The position numbers and the translations under genes are program-made. 52,873 nt of DNA from contig CBRG010000246.1 of NCBI GenBank assembly GCA_000470535.1, positions 1-52,873 on the forward strand, read 5' to 3'. Position 1 is the first letter of the stretch, and every line of letters begins with the position of its first letter. The stretch is from Streptomyces sp. AW19M42 (GTDB taxonomy: Bacteria > Actinomycetota > Actinomycetes > Streptomycetales > Streptomycetaceae). A model generated the notes under the pieces. That model was not told the DNA's origin. It did no database searches and saw nothing but the letters and a program-made list of their open reading frames with translations. Shown here one piece after another: positions 8,700-17,873 of this stretch.

Positions 8700-10973
8700 A
8701 TGGCCACCAAGCCGCCCGCAGGTGATCCGGTCCAGGACGCACCACAGGTCGAACCGGCCAAACACGCCGCCGCCGGGCTGCCCGCCGTCGCCCACAGCCT
8801 GCGCGTCGCCCAGCAGCAGATGGGGGCCCGCCGCACCGCGCAGACCCTCCTCAAGGTCAACCAGAAGGACGGCTTCGACTGCCCCGGCTGCGCCTGGCCG
8901 GAGGGCGACAAGCGGCACACCGCCGAATTCTGCGAGAACGGCGCCAAGGCCGTCGCCGAGGAAGCGACGCTGCGCCGCGTCACCCCGGACTTCTTCGCCG
9001 CCCACCCGGTCGCCGACCTCGCCACCCGCAGCGGCTACTGGCTCGGCCAGCAAGGCCGCATCACGCAACCCGTGTACCTGCCCGATGGGGCCGACCGGTA
9101 CGAGGCCGTGACCTGGGAACGCGCCTTCGCCATCATCGCCGAGGAGCTCGGCGCGCTCGGCTCCCCCGACGAGGCCCTCTTCTACACCTCCGGGCGCACC
9201 AGCAACGAGGCCGCGTTCCTGCTCCAGCTGTTCGCCCGCGAATTCGGCACCAACAACCTGCCCGACTGCTCCAACATGTGCCACGAGTCCTCCGGCTCCG
9301 CGCTCACGGAGACCATCGGCGTCGGCAAGGGCTCCGTCTCCCTGGAGGACCTGCACCATGCCGACCTGATCATCGTCGCCGGGCAGAACCCCGGCACCAA
9401 CCACCCCCGGATGCTCTCCGCCCTGGAGAAGGCCAAATCCGCCGGCGCGAAGATCATCTCGGTGAACCCGCTGCCCGAAGCCGGACTCGAACGCTTCAAG
9501 AACCCGCAGACCCCGCTCGGCATGGTGAAGGGCACAGCCCTCAACGACCTCTTCCTCCAGATCCGCATCGGCGGCGACCAGGCCCTCTTCCGGCTCCTCA
9601 ACAAGATGATCCTCGCCACCGAGGGCGCCGTCGACGAAGACTTCGTCACCGAACACACCCACGGCTACGAGGAGTTCGCCACCGCGGCAGCCGAAGCCGA
9701 CTGGGAACAGACCCTCGCCGCCACCGGACTCGACCGCACCGCCATCGAAGAAGCCCTCGCGATGGTCCTCGCATCGAAACGCACCATCGTGTGCTGGGCC
9801 ATGGGGCTCACCCAGCACAAACACTCCGTGCCGACCATCCGCGAAGTCGTCAACTTCCTCCTCCTGCGCGGCAACATAGGCCGGGCCGGCGCCGGCGTCT
9901 GCCCCGTGCGCGGCCACTCCAACGTCCAGGGCGACCGCACCATGGGCATCTTCGAGAGGCCCTCACCGGCATTCCTCGACGCCCTCGACAAGGAATTCTC
10001 CATCACCTCGCCCCGCCACCACGGCTACGACGTGGTCCGCTCCATAGAAGCCCTGCGCGACGGCGACGCCAAGGTCTTCTTCGCGATGGGCGGCAACTTC
10101 GTCGCCGCCACCCCCGACACCGACGTCACCGAGGCCGCGATGCGCAGCGCCCGCCTCACCGTGCACGTCTCCACCAAGGTCAACCGCTCCCACGCCGTCA
10201 CCGGCACCCGCGCCCTGATCCTGCCCACGCTGGGCCGCACCGACAAGGACGTCCAGGCCGGTGGCAAGCAGTTCGTCACCGTCGAGGACTCCATGAGCAT
10301 GGTGCACGCCTCCCGGGGCAACCTCACCCCCGCGAGCCCCCACCTGCTCTCCGAACCCGCCATCGTCGCCCGACTCGCCCGCGCCGTGCTCGGACCCGCC
10401 TCCACCACCCCCTGGGAGGAGTTCGAGAAGGACTACGCGACGATCCGCGACCGCATCTCCCGCGTCGTCCCCGGCTTCGAGAACTTCAACGCACGCGTCG
10501 CCCACCCCGGCGGATTCACCCTCCCGCACGGCCCCCGCGACTCCCGCCGCTTCCCCACCGCCACCGGCAGGGCCAACTTCACCGCCGCCCCCGTCGAGTT
10601 CCCCGAACTCCCCGAAGGACGGCTGCTGCTGCAGACCCTGCGCTCCCACGACCAGTACAACACCACCATCTACGGCCTCGACGACCGATACCGCGGCATC
10701 AAGGGAGGCCGACGCGTCGTCCTCGTCAACCCCGACGACGCCACCGCCCTCGGCCTCACCGACGGCGCCTACGCCGACCTCGTCAGCGAGTGGAAGGACG
10801 GAGCCGAACGCCGCGCCCCAAGCTTCCGCATCGTCCACTACCCCACCGCCCGGGGCTGCGCCGCCGCCTACTACCCCGAGACCAACGTCCTGGTCCCCCT
10901 CGGCTCCACCGCCGACACCAGCAACACCCCCGCCAGCAAATCCGTCGTGATCCACTTCGAGAACGTCCGCTGA
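8700..10973 (+). CDS. FdhF/YdeP-family molybdopterin oxidoreductase
   Basis: 757-residue molybdopterin-dependent oxidoreductase of the FdhF/YdeP branch (formate-dehydrogenase-like; E. coli YdeP is linked to acid resistance). The ATG at 8700 is chosen for the GAAGGGGAAAG upstream. Cys61, Cys64 and Cys78 (CPGCAWPEG...FCENG) could hold an iron-sulfur cluster. SNMCHESSG supplies Cys194 at the place of the Mo ligand, and no in-frame TGA for selenocysteine is seen. The central Mo-bisMGD domains and the C-terminal aspartate-decarboxylase-like domain (TGRANFTAAP, then NVLVPLGSTADTSNTPASKSV) are complete. There is no Tat signal, so the enzyme is cytosolic. No fdhD or partner subunit is adjacent. Confidence 0.88.
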   Translation: MATKPPAGDPVQDAPQVEPAKHAAAGLPAVAHSLRVAQQQMGARRTAQTLLKVNQKDGFDCPGCAWPEGDKRHTAEFCENGAKAVAEEATLRRVTPDFFAAHPVADLATRSGYWLGQQGRITQPVYLPDGADRYEAVTWERAFAIIAEELGALGSPDEALFYTSGRTSNEAAFLLQLFAREFGTNNLPDCSNMCHESSGSALTETIGVGKGSVSLEDLHHADLIIVAGQNPGTNHPRMLSALEKAKSAGAKIISVNPLPEAGLERFKNPQTPLGMVKGTALNDLFLQIRIGGDQALFRLLNKMILATEGAVDEDFVTEHTHGYEEFATAAAEADWEQTLAATGLDRTAIEEALAMVLASKRTIVCWAMGLTQHKHSVPTIREVVNFLLLRGNIGRAGAGVCPVRGHSNVQGDRTMGIFERPSPAFLDALDKEFSITSPRHHGYDVVRSIEALRDGDAKVFFAMGGNFVAATPDTDVTEAAMRSARLTVHVSTKVNRSHAVTGTRALILPTLGRTDKDVQAGGKQFVTVEDSMSMVHASRGNLTPASPHLLSEPAIVARLARAVLGPASTTPWEEFEKDYATIRDRISRVVPGFENFNARVAHPGGFTLPHGPRDSRRFPTATGRANFTAAPVEFPELPEGRLLLQTLRSHDQYNTTIYGLDDRYRGIKGGRRVVLVNPDDATALGLTDGAYADLVSEWKDGAERRAPSFRIVHYPTARGCAAAYYPETNVLVPLGSTADTSNTPASKSVVIHFENVR

Positions 10974-11005
10974 CGCCCCGGGCCCACCCTCACCACGCAG
11001 GCACA

Positions 11006-11021
11006 CTAAGCGTCCGCTCAG
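11006..11021. promoter_or_regulatory. Candidate TetR-type operator before the thioesterase gene
   Basis: CTAAGCGTCCGCTCAG is a nearly perfect inverted repeat (arms CTAAGCG / CGCTCAG, one mismatch), 67 bp upstream of the thioesterase start. Such 16-bp AGCG...CGCT palindromes are common TetR-family sites near acyl-CoA genes. The cognate regulator is not evident here. Confidence 0.4.
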
Positions 11022-11088
11022 CCGTCTGATAAGAACGACGGACACCACACGCAGCAGCGCACCACCGCAGAGAGAAGGAGCCGGACCC

Positions 11089-11559
11089 ATGGGCGAGCAC
11101 ACCGCACCCAAGTTCCCCCAGGAGATCATCGACGAGTACGCCACCCTCGGCGTCGACCTCCCGGCACTGTTCTCCGCCGGACACCTCGGCGAACGCATGG
11201 GCGTCCGGATCATCGAGGCCGCCGCGGACCGCGTCGTCGGCACTTTGCCCGTCGAGGGCAACACCCAGCCCTACGGACTCCTGCACGGCGGCGCCTCCGC
11301 CGTCCTCGCCGAGACCCTCGGCTCCGTCGGCGCCATGCTCCACGGCGGCGCCACCAAGCTCGCCGTCGGCGTCGACCTGAACTGCACCCATCACAGAGGG
11401 GCACGAAGCGGCCTCGTCACCGGCGTCGCCACCCCCGTCCACCGCGGCCGCACCACCGCCACGTACGAGATCGTCATCACCGACGAGCACGACAAGCGCG
11501 TCTGTACCGCCCGCCTCACCTGCCTCCTGCGTGACGCACCCACGAGCAGCCCCGTCTGA
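11089..11559 (+). CDS. PaaI-family hotdog thioesterase
   Basis: 156-residue single-domain hotdog-fold acyl-CoA thioesterase of the PaaI/YdiI type, expected to hydrolyse aromatic or medium-chain acyl-CoA in the cytosol. The signature QPYGLLHGGASAVLAETLGSVGA (about residues 58-80) holds the active-site region, and GVDLNCTHHRGARSG follows as the second conserved strand. The length is normal for the family. AAGGAG lies a few bases before the ATG. The gene is monocistronic, with a palindrome upstream and a 14-bp hairpin downstream. A thioesterase near polA is, from memory, a common actinobacterial arrangement. Confidence 0.85.
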   Translation: MGEHTAPKFPQEIIDEYATLGVDLPALFSAGHLGERMGVRIIEAAADRVVGTLPVEGNTQPYGLLHGGASAVLAETLGSVGAMLHGGATKLAVGVDLNCTHHRGARSGLVTGVATPVHRGRTTATYEIVITDEHDKRVCTARLTCLLRDAPTSSPV

Positions 11560-11580
11560 CCGCCCGACACCCCCGCACCC

Positions 11581-11616
11581 CGCTGCCCGGCCGGACCCCA
11601 AACCGGCCGGGCAGCG
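11581..11616 (+). terminator. Terminator hairpin after thioesterase
   Basis: Perfect 14-bp stem CGCTGCCCGGCCGG (11581-11594) / 11603-11616 with an 8-nt loop, 22 bp after the stop codon. Confidence 0.8.
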
Positions 11617-12179
11617 CCATATCCCCCCACAACCACCGCCCCGAACGCCGGAATCACCCGCCCCCACCGGCCAACACCCTTGACCGCACACCCCGTTCTG
11701 TGGCCCACTCAGCAGCCACGCCCGCCCGCGCACCCGCCACCCCGCGTCGACCACACCACCCCCGGCGTAACACTGCGTAACACCCGCGCAATGTTCACCC
11801 GCCCCGACGCCGCCCGAAGAACCCGGCCCCGCAGGCACCGGGCACTTTCACGCGCGCCCACGCGCCCCCACCACGCGACAGCAGCAAGATCGGTTCAAGC
11901 CCCTTAACAGAGCTGCGCGTTCTCAGGATGCGGTCACTTCACGGTCCAGTAAAAAGCCGTACATGTCAGCACAGCCACCTCAAGCCTTCCTCAAAGGCAT
12001 AACAAGACAGTCACATCATTCGGCTGACCCATCCCCGACCCCCACCCCTGCCCTTAGAGTCACCGCCAGTCACCGCGCCGCCGGGCGCGACTGCGGCACG
12101 GCCCTGTACCAACCAGTACGGCCCGGCGAACGACACGGCACCTCAAGCAGAGGAGGCCGCGCCAGGGAAAGGACTTTTC
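11617..12179. other. Gene-free region upstream of livK
   Basis: About 560 bp without a convincing gene. It contains GCGTAACAC twice in tandem (11765-11773 and 11775-11783, 10-bp period), a GTnAC-type direct repeat of the kind bound by MtrA or GlnR in Streptomyces. An A/T-richer stretch follows (about 11890-12030), probably the livK promoter and leader. AAGGAC at 12168-12173 is the livK ribosome site. The regulator assignment is a guess. Confidence 0.45.
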
Positions 12180-13406
12180 GTGCGACACCGTTCTTTGCTC
12201 ATCCTCACCACAGTGCTCACCACAGGAGCACTGACACTCACCGCCTGCGGGTCGCGCGACGACGACAAGAAGAGCAGCGACAGCGGCGGCACCCAGACCG
12301 TCGTCATCGGCGTCGACGCACCCATCACCGGTGACCTCTCCGCGCTCGGCCTCGGCATCAAGAACTCCGCCGACCTCGCCGCCAAGACGGCGAACAAGGC
12401 CAAAACCGTCCCCGGCATCAACTTCGTCGTCAAGGCCCTCGACGACCAGGCACAGCCCTCCGTCGGCCAGCAGAACGCCCAGAAGTTCATCGACGACGAC
12501 ACCGTCCTCGGCGTCGTCGGCCCCCTGAACTCCGGCGTCTCCCAGTCGATGCAGAAGCCGCTCAACGACGCCAGCCTCACCCAGATCTCCCCCGCCAACA
12601 CGGGCACCGAACTGACCCAGGGCGAGAACTGGAAGAGCGGCGACAAGAAGCGCCCCTTCAAGACCTTCTTCCGTACCGCCACCACGGACCAGATCCAGGG
12701 CGCCTTCGCGGCGAAGTACCTCTACAACAACGCGAAGATCAAGCAGGTCTACCTCATCGACGACCAGAAGCCCTACGGCGCCGGTCTCGCAGCCTCCTTC
12801 AAGGCGACCTTCACCAAGCTCGGCGGCAAGATCGCCGGCGCGGACCACGTCAACCCCGACGACCGCGACTTCAACGCCGTCGTCACCAAGGTCAAGAAGT
12901 CCGGCGCCAAGGCCGTCTACTACGGCGGTGAGTACCCCGCCGGCGCACCCCTGAGCCAGCAGCTCAAGGACAGCGTCAAGATCCCCCTCATGGGCGGCGA
13001 CGGCATGTACAGCGCCGACTTCATCAAGCTCAACAAGAAGGCCCAGGGCGACATCGCCACCTCCGTCGGCAAGCCCGTCGAGGAACTCGGCTCCGCCAAG
13101 GACTTCATCGCGAACTACAAGACGGCCGGATACAAGGACGCCTACGAGGCCTATGGCGGCAGCACCTACGACGCCACCTGGTCCATCATCGAGGCCGTCA
13201 AGATCGCCGTCGCCGACAACGACGGCAAGCTCCCCGACGGCGCCCGCGAAAAGGTCCTCGCCGCCATGGACAAGGTCAAGTTCGACGGCGTCACCGGCCC
13301 CGTCTCCTTCGACCAGTACGGCGACACCACCAACACCATGATGACCGCCTACCAGGTCGACGGCGGGAAGTGGGCCTCCAAGCTCAGCGAGGTCTACAAG
13401 CCGTAA
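12180..13406 (+). CDS. livK: Branched-chain amino acid ABC transporter, substrate-binding lipoprotein
   Basis: 408-residue periplasmic-binding-protein type I (LivK/BraC-like) lipoprotein that captures Leu/Ile/Val or related ligands outside the membrane. It has a GTG start with AAGGAC upstream, a signal peptide and a lipobox LTAC giving lipidated Cys23, then a charged/Ser linker and two Rossmann-like lobes (GVDAPITGDLSALG at the start of the ligand cleft, GVVGPLNSG in the first lobe). It is the first gene of the liv operon. A 14-bp hairpin separates it from livH, which would let the binding protein be made in excess over the membrane complex. Confidence 0.92.
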   Translation: MRHRSLLILTTVLTTGALTLTACGSRDDDKKSSDSGGTQTVVIGVDAPITGDLSALGLGIKNSADLAAKTANKAKTVPGINFVVKALDDQAQPSVGQQNAQKFIDDDTVLGVVGPLNSGVSQSMQKPLNDASLTQISPANTGTELTQGENWKSGDKKRPFKTFFRTATTDQIQGAFAAKYLYNNAKIKQVYLIDDQKPYGAGLAASFKATFTKLGGKIAGADHVNPDDRDFNAVVTKVKKSGAKAVYYGGEYPAGAPLSQQLKDSVKIPLMGGDGMYSADFIKLNKKAQGDIATSVGKPVEELGSAKDFIANYKTAGYKDAYEAYGGSTYDATWSIIEAVKIAVADNDGKLPDGAREKVLAAMDKVKFDGVTGPVSFDQYGDTTNTMMTAYQVDGGKWASKLSEVYKP

Positions 13407-13439
13407 CCAGCTCCCCGGTCACCACTGACTGACACCAGA

Positions 13440-13472
13440 CCGCGCGGGAGCGCCAAGAGCGCTCCCGCGCGG
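13440..13472 (+). terminator. Intercistronic hairpin between livK and livH
   Basis: Perfect 14-bp stem CCGCGCGGGAGCGC (13440-13453) / 13459-13472 with a CAAGA loop, placed in the 100-bp gap inside the operon. It probably acts as a partial terminator or as a 3'-end stabiliser of livK mRNA. Confidence 0.75.
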
Positions 13473-13506
13473 TGCCATATCCGAACCACTCCACGGAGGC
13501 CCTGCG

Positions 13507-14436
13507 GTGCACGAACTGCCGCAACAGCTGGCCAATGGACTCATCCTCGGCGCGATGTACGGTCTCATCGCGATCGGTTACACGATGGTCTACGGAATCA
13601 TCCAGCTCATCAACTTCGCCCACGGCGAGATCTTCATGATCGGAGGCTTCGGGGCCCTCACCGTCTACCTCTGGATGCCGGCCGGCGCCAACCTCCTCGC
13701 AATCATCCCCCTCATGATCATCGGCGGCGTCATCTGCTCCGTCGCCATCAGCGCCGCCGCCGAACGCTTCGCCTACCGGCCCCTGCGCAACGCCCCACGA
13801 CTGGCCCCGCTCATCACGGCCATCGGCCTCTCCCTCGCCCTCCAGCAGGCCATCTGGAAGTGGTACCCGGACGCCAAGAAGGACCGCTCCTTCCCCCAGT
13901 TCAAGGGCGACGCCCTCGACATCTTCGGCGCCCACATCCAGCGCGGCGACCTCTTCGTCCTGATCAGCGCACCCGTCTGCATGATCGCCCTCGGCCTCTT
14001 CGTCTCCAAGACCCGCGCCGGCCGCGGCATGCAGGCCACCAGCCAGGACCCCGACACCGCCAAGCTCATGGGCATCAACACCGACCGCATCATCGTCATG
14101 GCCTTCGCCATCGGTGCCGCGTTCGCCGCCGTCGCCGCCGTCGCCTACGGGCTCAAGAACGGCCAGATCGGCTTCAAAATGGGCTTCATCATGGGCCTCA
14201 AAGCCTTCACCGCAGCCGTACTCGGCGGAATCGGCAACATCTATGGCGCCATGCTCGGCGGCGTCGTACTCGGCATCGCCGAATCACTCGCCACCGGCTA
14301 CATGAGCGACGTTCCCGGCATGGAACTCTTCGGCGGCGGCGCCTGGAAGGACGTATGGGCCTTCGTCCTCCTCATCATCGTCCTGCTGCTCCGCCCCCAG
14401 GGCCTGCTCGGCGAACGCGTCGCGGATCGGGCGTGA
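13507..14436 (+). CDS. livH: Branched-chain amino acid ABC transporter permease LivH
   Basis: 309-residue inner-membrane permease of the LivH family with about eight hydrophobic segments. The N-terminal LANGLILGAMYGLIAIGYTM and NFAHGEIFMIGGF are family hallmarks. The EAA-like cytoplasmic loop for the ATPase contains TSQDPDTAKLMGINTDRI (about 179-196). It has a GTG start with GGAGG upstream. The stop overlaps a possible GTG start of livM (GTGA at 14433), consistent with translational coupling. It pairs with LivM to form the translocation pore. Confidence 0.93.
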   Translation: MHELPQQLANGLILGAMYGLIAIGYTMVYGIIQLINFAHGEIFMIGGFGALTVYLWMPAGANLLAIIPLMIIGGVICSVAISAAAERFAYRPLRNAPRLAPLITAIGLSLALQQAIWKWYPDAKKDRSFPQFKGDALDIFGAHIQRGDLFVLISAPVCMIALGLFVSKTRAGRGMQATSQDPDTAKLMGINTDRIIVMAFAIGAAFAAVAAVAYGLKNGQIGFKMGFIMGLKAFTAAVLGGIGNIYGAMLGGVVLGIAESLATGYMSDVPGMELFGGGAWKDVWAFVLLIIVLLLRPQGLLGERVADRA

Positions 14437-14441
14437 TACGG

Positions 14442-16241
14442 ATGACCACCAACACCACCACCACGCCCCCCGCCTCCGCCCTGATCCCGATGCCCGCCTC
14501 CGCGGCCCGCATCGCCACCACGGCAGGCGCGGCAGTCGCCCTCGCGGGCACCTTCCTCGCCTGGACCTGGACCGACCAGTTCCCCGGCGACCTCACCGTC
14601 ACCGGCTACCCCGGCGGCCTCCAGGTCCTCACCCTCATCGGCGCCGCACTCACCCTGCTCCTCGCCCTCTCCGGGTACGGCATCCGCGGCTTCGGCTGGC
14701 TCACCCCCGGCGGCACCAACAGCCCCGTGCGCCTCCTGGCACTCGGGACCTTCGGCACCACCGCCTACACCATCGGCGCCATCACCTACGACCTCGGCGG
14801 CGTCGTCAACCTCGAACCCGGCGCCTGGGTCAGCGGCATCGGCTCACTCATCGCCGTCGTCGCCGCCCACGGACTCCCCGCCGACCAGCCACTCTCCGAC
14901 ACCGGAAACCCGGACGCCGGCTGGCAGCGCTTCCGCAACGGCCTCGCCGCACCGTCCCCCCGCCGCGCCAAACCCCTGCCCGCCTGGGCCGAAATCCTCA
15001 TCATCGTCATCACCTTCGGCATCGGCCTCTACGTCTTCGCCTACGGCATCGACACCGACTACACCGAACTCTTCGTCGGCTTCCTCATCACCGCCGCCTT
15101 CGCCTTCACCGCACTGAACCGCGCCGGACTCATCTCCCGCATCACCGCGCTGACCTCGAAGCACCGCAACATCACCCTCACCGCCGCACTCGTCGCAGCC
15201 GTCTGCTTCCCCTTCACCCAGCAGAAAGAGGAATACGCGCTCATCGGCGCCAACATCCTCATCTTCGCGACCGTGGCACTCGGCCTGAACGTCGTCGTCG
15301 GCCTCGCCGGCCTCCTCGACCTCGGCTACGTCGCCTTCCTCGGCGTCGGCGCCTACGCAGCCGCCCTGGTCTCCGGCTCCACCATGTCGGCCATCGGCGT
15401 CGAATTCCCCTTCTGGGCCGCCATCCTCACCGGCGCGGGAGCCTCACTGATCTTCGGCGTCCTCATCGGCGCCCCCACCCTGCGACTACGCGGCGACTAC
15501 CTCGCCATCGTCACGCTCGGCTTCGGTGAGATCTTCCGCCTCACCGTGAACAACCTCAACGGCAACAGCGGACCCGACCTCACCAACGGCTCCCAGGGCA
15601 TCCCGAGCATCCCCGACCTCAACCTCTTCGGAATCGACTTCGGGCTCAAGCACGACATCGGCGGCTTCACCCTCGGCAGGTCCGCCAACTACTACCTGCT
15701 CATGCTCGTCTTCACCGCCGTCGTCGTCCTCGTCTTCCGCCGCTCCGGAGAATCCCGCATCGGCCGCGCCTGGGTCGCCATCCGCGAGGACGAGACCGCA
15801 GCCACCGCCATGGGCATCAACGCCTTCCGGCTCAAACTGCTCGCCTTCGCCCTCGGCGCCACCCTCGCCGGACTCGCCGGGACCGTGCAGTCGCACGTCA
15901 ACTACACCGTCACCCCCGAGCAGTACCAGTTCGCCGGCCCAGTGCCGCCGAACTCCGCGTTCCTCCTCGCCGCCGTCATCCTCGGCGGCATGGGAACCCT
16001 CAGCGGACCCCTCGTAGGCGCCGCACTGCTCTACCTCATCCCGGCCAAGCTCCAGTTCATGCAGGACTACCAGCTCTTCCTCTTCGGCATCGCACTCATC
16101 CTCCTGATGCGCCTGCGCCCCGAAGGACTGATCGCCGACCGCAGGAAGCAGCTCGAATTCCACGAGACCGACCAGCTCGACGTACCGGAACCGCGGAAGT
16201 CCGACGACGTCGACGCCGGCATCGCCAAGGCGGGGGCGTGA
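14442..16241 (+). CDS. livM: Branched-chain amino acid ABC transporter permease LivM (long form)
   Basis: 599-residue permease. The C-terminal half (about 260-575) is the normal LivM domain, with GLNVVVGLAGLLDLGYVAFLGVGAYAAAL and the loop AWVAIREDETAATAMGIN. The first 260 residues are an extension with several more membrane segments, so the protein is much longer than the 320-420 residues of enterobacterial LivM; I believe the long form is common in Streptomyces. The start could be the GTG at 14433 overlapping livH, or the ATG at 14442. The ATG is given because the Thr-rich N-terminus follows it directly; neither has a strong ribosome site. The 3' end overlaps livG by 4 bp. Confidence 0.9.
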   Translation: MTTNTTTTPPASALIPMPASAARIATTAGAAVALAGTFLAWTWTDQFPGDLTVTGYPGGLQVLTLIGAALTLLLALSGYGIRGFGWLTPGGTNSPVRLLALGTFGTTAYTIGAITYDLGGVVNLEPGAWVSGIGSLIAVVAAHGLPADQPLSDTGNPDAGWQRFRNGLAAPSPRRAKPLPAWAEILIIVITFGIGLYVFAYGIDTDYTELFVGFLITAAFAFTALNRAGLISRITALTSKHRNITLTAALVAAVCFPFTQQKEEYALIGANILIFATVALGLNVVVGLAGLLDLGYVAFLGVGAYAAALVSGSTMSAIGVEFPFWAAILTGAGASLIFGVLIGAPTLRLRGDYLAIVTLGFGEIFRLTVNNLNGNSGPDLTNGSQGIPSIPDLNLFGIDFGLKHDIGGFTLGRSANYYLLMLVFTAVVVLVFRRSGESRIGRAWVAIREDETAATAMGINAFRLKLLAFALGATLAGLAGTVQSHVNYTVTPEQYQFAGPVPPNSAFLLAAVILGGMGTLSGPLVGAALLYLIPAKLQFMQDYQLFLFGIALILLMRLRPEGLIADRRKQLEFHETDQLDVPEPRKSDDVDAGIAKAGA

Positions 16242-17149
16242 CCACCATGACCACCACCACGAAGACCGGCACCCCCGTGCTCGACGCCAGCGGCGTCACC
16301 ATGCGGTTCGGCGGCCTCACCGCCGTCCACGACGTCGACCTCACCGTCAACGCAGGTGAGATCGTCGGCCTCATCGGCCCCAACGGCGCCGGAAAGACCA
16401 CCTTCTTCAACTGCCTCACCGGCCTCTACGTCCCCACCGAGGGCAAGGTCCGCTACAAGGGCACCGTCCTGCCGCCCAAGCCCCACCTCGTCACCCAGGC
16501 AGGCATCGCCCGCACCTTCCAGAACATCCGGCTCTTCGCCAACATGACCGTTCTGGAAAACGTCCTCGTCGGACGCCACACCAGGACCAAGGAAGGTCTC
16601 TGGTCCGCCCTCCTGCGCCTCCCCGGATTCACCAAGGCCGAGAACGCCAGCCGGGAACGCGCCATGGAACTACTGGAGTTCATCGGCCTCCAGGACAAGG
16701 CCGACCACCTCGCGCGCAACCTCCCCTACGGAGACCAGCGCAAGCTGGAAATCGCCCGCGCCCTCGCCAGCGACCCCGGCCTCCTCCTCCTGGACGAGCC
16801 CACCGCCGGCATGAACCCACAGGAAACCCGGGTCACGGAAGAGCTCATCTTCGCCATCCGCGACCAGGGCATCGCCGTACTCGTCATCGAGCACGACATG
16901 CGCTTCATCTTCAACCTCTGCGACCGCGTCACCGTGCTCGTCCAGGGCGAGAAGCTCGTCGAAGGCACCTCCGACGTCGTCCAGAGCGACGAACGCGTCG
17001 TCGCCGCCTACCTCGGCACCCCCTTCGAAGGCGCCCCCGGCGCCGAAGAAATCGCCGAGGTCGAAGCCGCCGAGGCCGTCGCCACCAAGAGCACCGTAAC
17101 CACCACCGACATCACCAGCACCAGCACCGAGGAGGAGGACACCCGATGA
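16238..17149 (+). CDS. livG: Branched-chain amino acid ABC transporter ATPase LivG
   Basis: 303-residue cytosolic ATPase: Walker A GPNGAGKTT, Q-loop region FQNIRLFANMTVLENV, signature YGDQRKLEIARAL (the LivG-type variant of LSGGQ), Walker B LLLLDEP, and the switch His in VIEHDMRF. The C-terminal tail (about residues 262-303) is Ala/Glu/Thr-rich and extends beyond the usual 255-residue length. The start is a GTG overlapping the livM stop (GTGA); an in-frame ATG follows three codons later. It is coupled to livF by an ATGA overlap. Confidence 0.93.
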   Translation: MTTMTTTTKTGTPVLDASGVTMRFGGLTAVHDVDLTVNAGEIVGLIGPNGAGKTTFFNCLTGLYVPTEGKVRYKGTVLPPKPHLVTQAGIARTFQNIRLFANMTVLENVLVGRHTRTKEGLWSALLRLPGFTKAENASRERAMELLEFIGLQDKADHLARNLPYGDQRKLEIARALASDPGLLLLDEPTAGMNPQETRVTEELIFAIRDQGIAVLVIEHDMRFIFNLCDRVTVLVQGEKLVEGTSDVVQSDERVVAAYLGTPFEGAPGAEEIAEVEAAEAVATKSTVTTTDITSTSTEEEDTR

Positions 17150-17862
17150 CCGCACTGCTAGAGGTCGAGGACCTCCGCGTCGCCTACGGCAAGATCGAAG
17201 CCGTCAAGGGCATCTCCTTCAGCGTCGACGCCGGCCAGGTCGTCACCCTGATCGGCACCAACGGTGCGGGCAAGACCACCACCCTGCGCACCCTCTCCGG
17301 ACTGCTCAAGCCCCTCGACGGCCGCATCCTGTTCGAGGGCAAGCCGCTGACCGGCATCCCCGCCCACAAGATCGTCGCCCTGGGCCTCGCCCACTCCCCC
17401 GAGGGCCGCCACATCTTCCCCCGGCTGACGATCACCGAGAACCTCCAGCTCGGCGCCTATCTCCGCAACGACAGGGCAGGCATCGAGAAGGACATCCAGC
17501 GCGCCTACGACCTCTTCCCCATCCTCGGGGAACGCCGCAAGCAGGCCGCCGGCACCCTCTCGGGCGGCGAACAGCAGATGCTCGCCATGGGCAGGGCCCT
17601 GATGTGCCAGCCCAAGCTCCTGATGCTCGACGAACCCTCCATGGGCCTCTCCCCGATCATGATGCAGAAGATCATGGAGACCATCGTCGAACTCAAGTCC
17701 CAGGGCACCACGATCCTGCTCGTCGAGCAGAACGCCCAGGCCGCGCTCTCCCTGGCCGACCAGGGCCACGTCATGGAGGTCGGCAAGATCGTCCTCTCCG
17801 GCACCGGCTCCGACCTCCTCCACGACGAGTCGGTCCGCAAGGCCTACCTCGGCGAGGACTGA
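17146..17862 (+). CDS. livF: Branched-chain amino acid ABC transporter ATPase LivF
   Basis: 238-residue second ATPase of the importer: Walker A GTNGAGKTT, signature LSGGEQQMLAMGRAL, Walker B LLMLDEPSMGLSP and the LivF-type switch motif LLVEQNAQAAL. The length is normal. It starts inside the livG stop (ATGA), so the two ATPases are made together. It is the last gene of the operon and is followed after 11 bp by a strong hairpin shared with the convergent pdtaR. Confidence 0.94.
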   Translation: MTALLEVEDLRVAYGKIEAVKGISFSVDAGQVVTLIGTNGAGKTTTLRTLSGLLKPLDGRILFEGKPLTGIPAHKIVALGLAHSPEGRHIFPRLTITENLQLGAYLRNDRAGIEKDIQRAYDLFPILGERRKQAAGTLSGGEQQMLAMGRALMCQPKLLMLDEPSMGLSPIMMQKIMETIVELKSQGTTILLVEQNAQAALSLADQGHVMEVGKIVLSGTGSDLLHDESVRKAYLGED

Positions 17863-17873
17863 GCCCGTACGCG

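Noticed and set aside
8531..9025. Extended N-terminus for PolA
   Set aside because: The extra residues overlap the divergent oxidoreductase start and have no family similarity; VAETASKK at 8530 is the natural start.
11680..11907. Small open frame upstream of livK
   Set aside because: His/Pro/Arg-rich translation, no ribosome site and no recognisable family.
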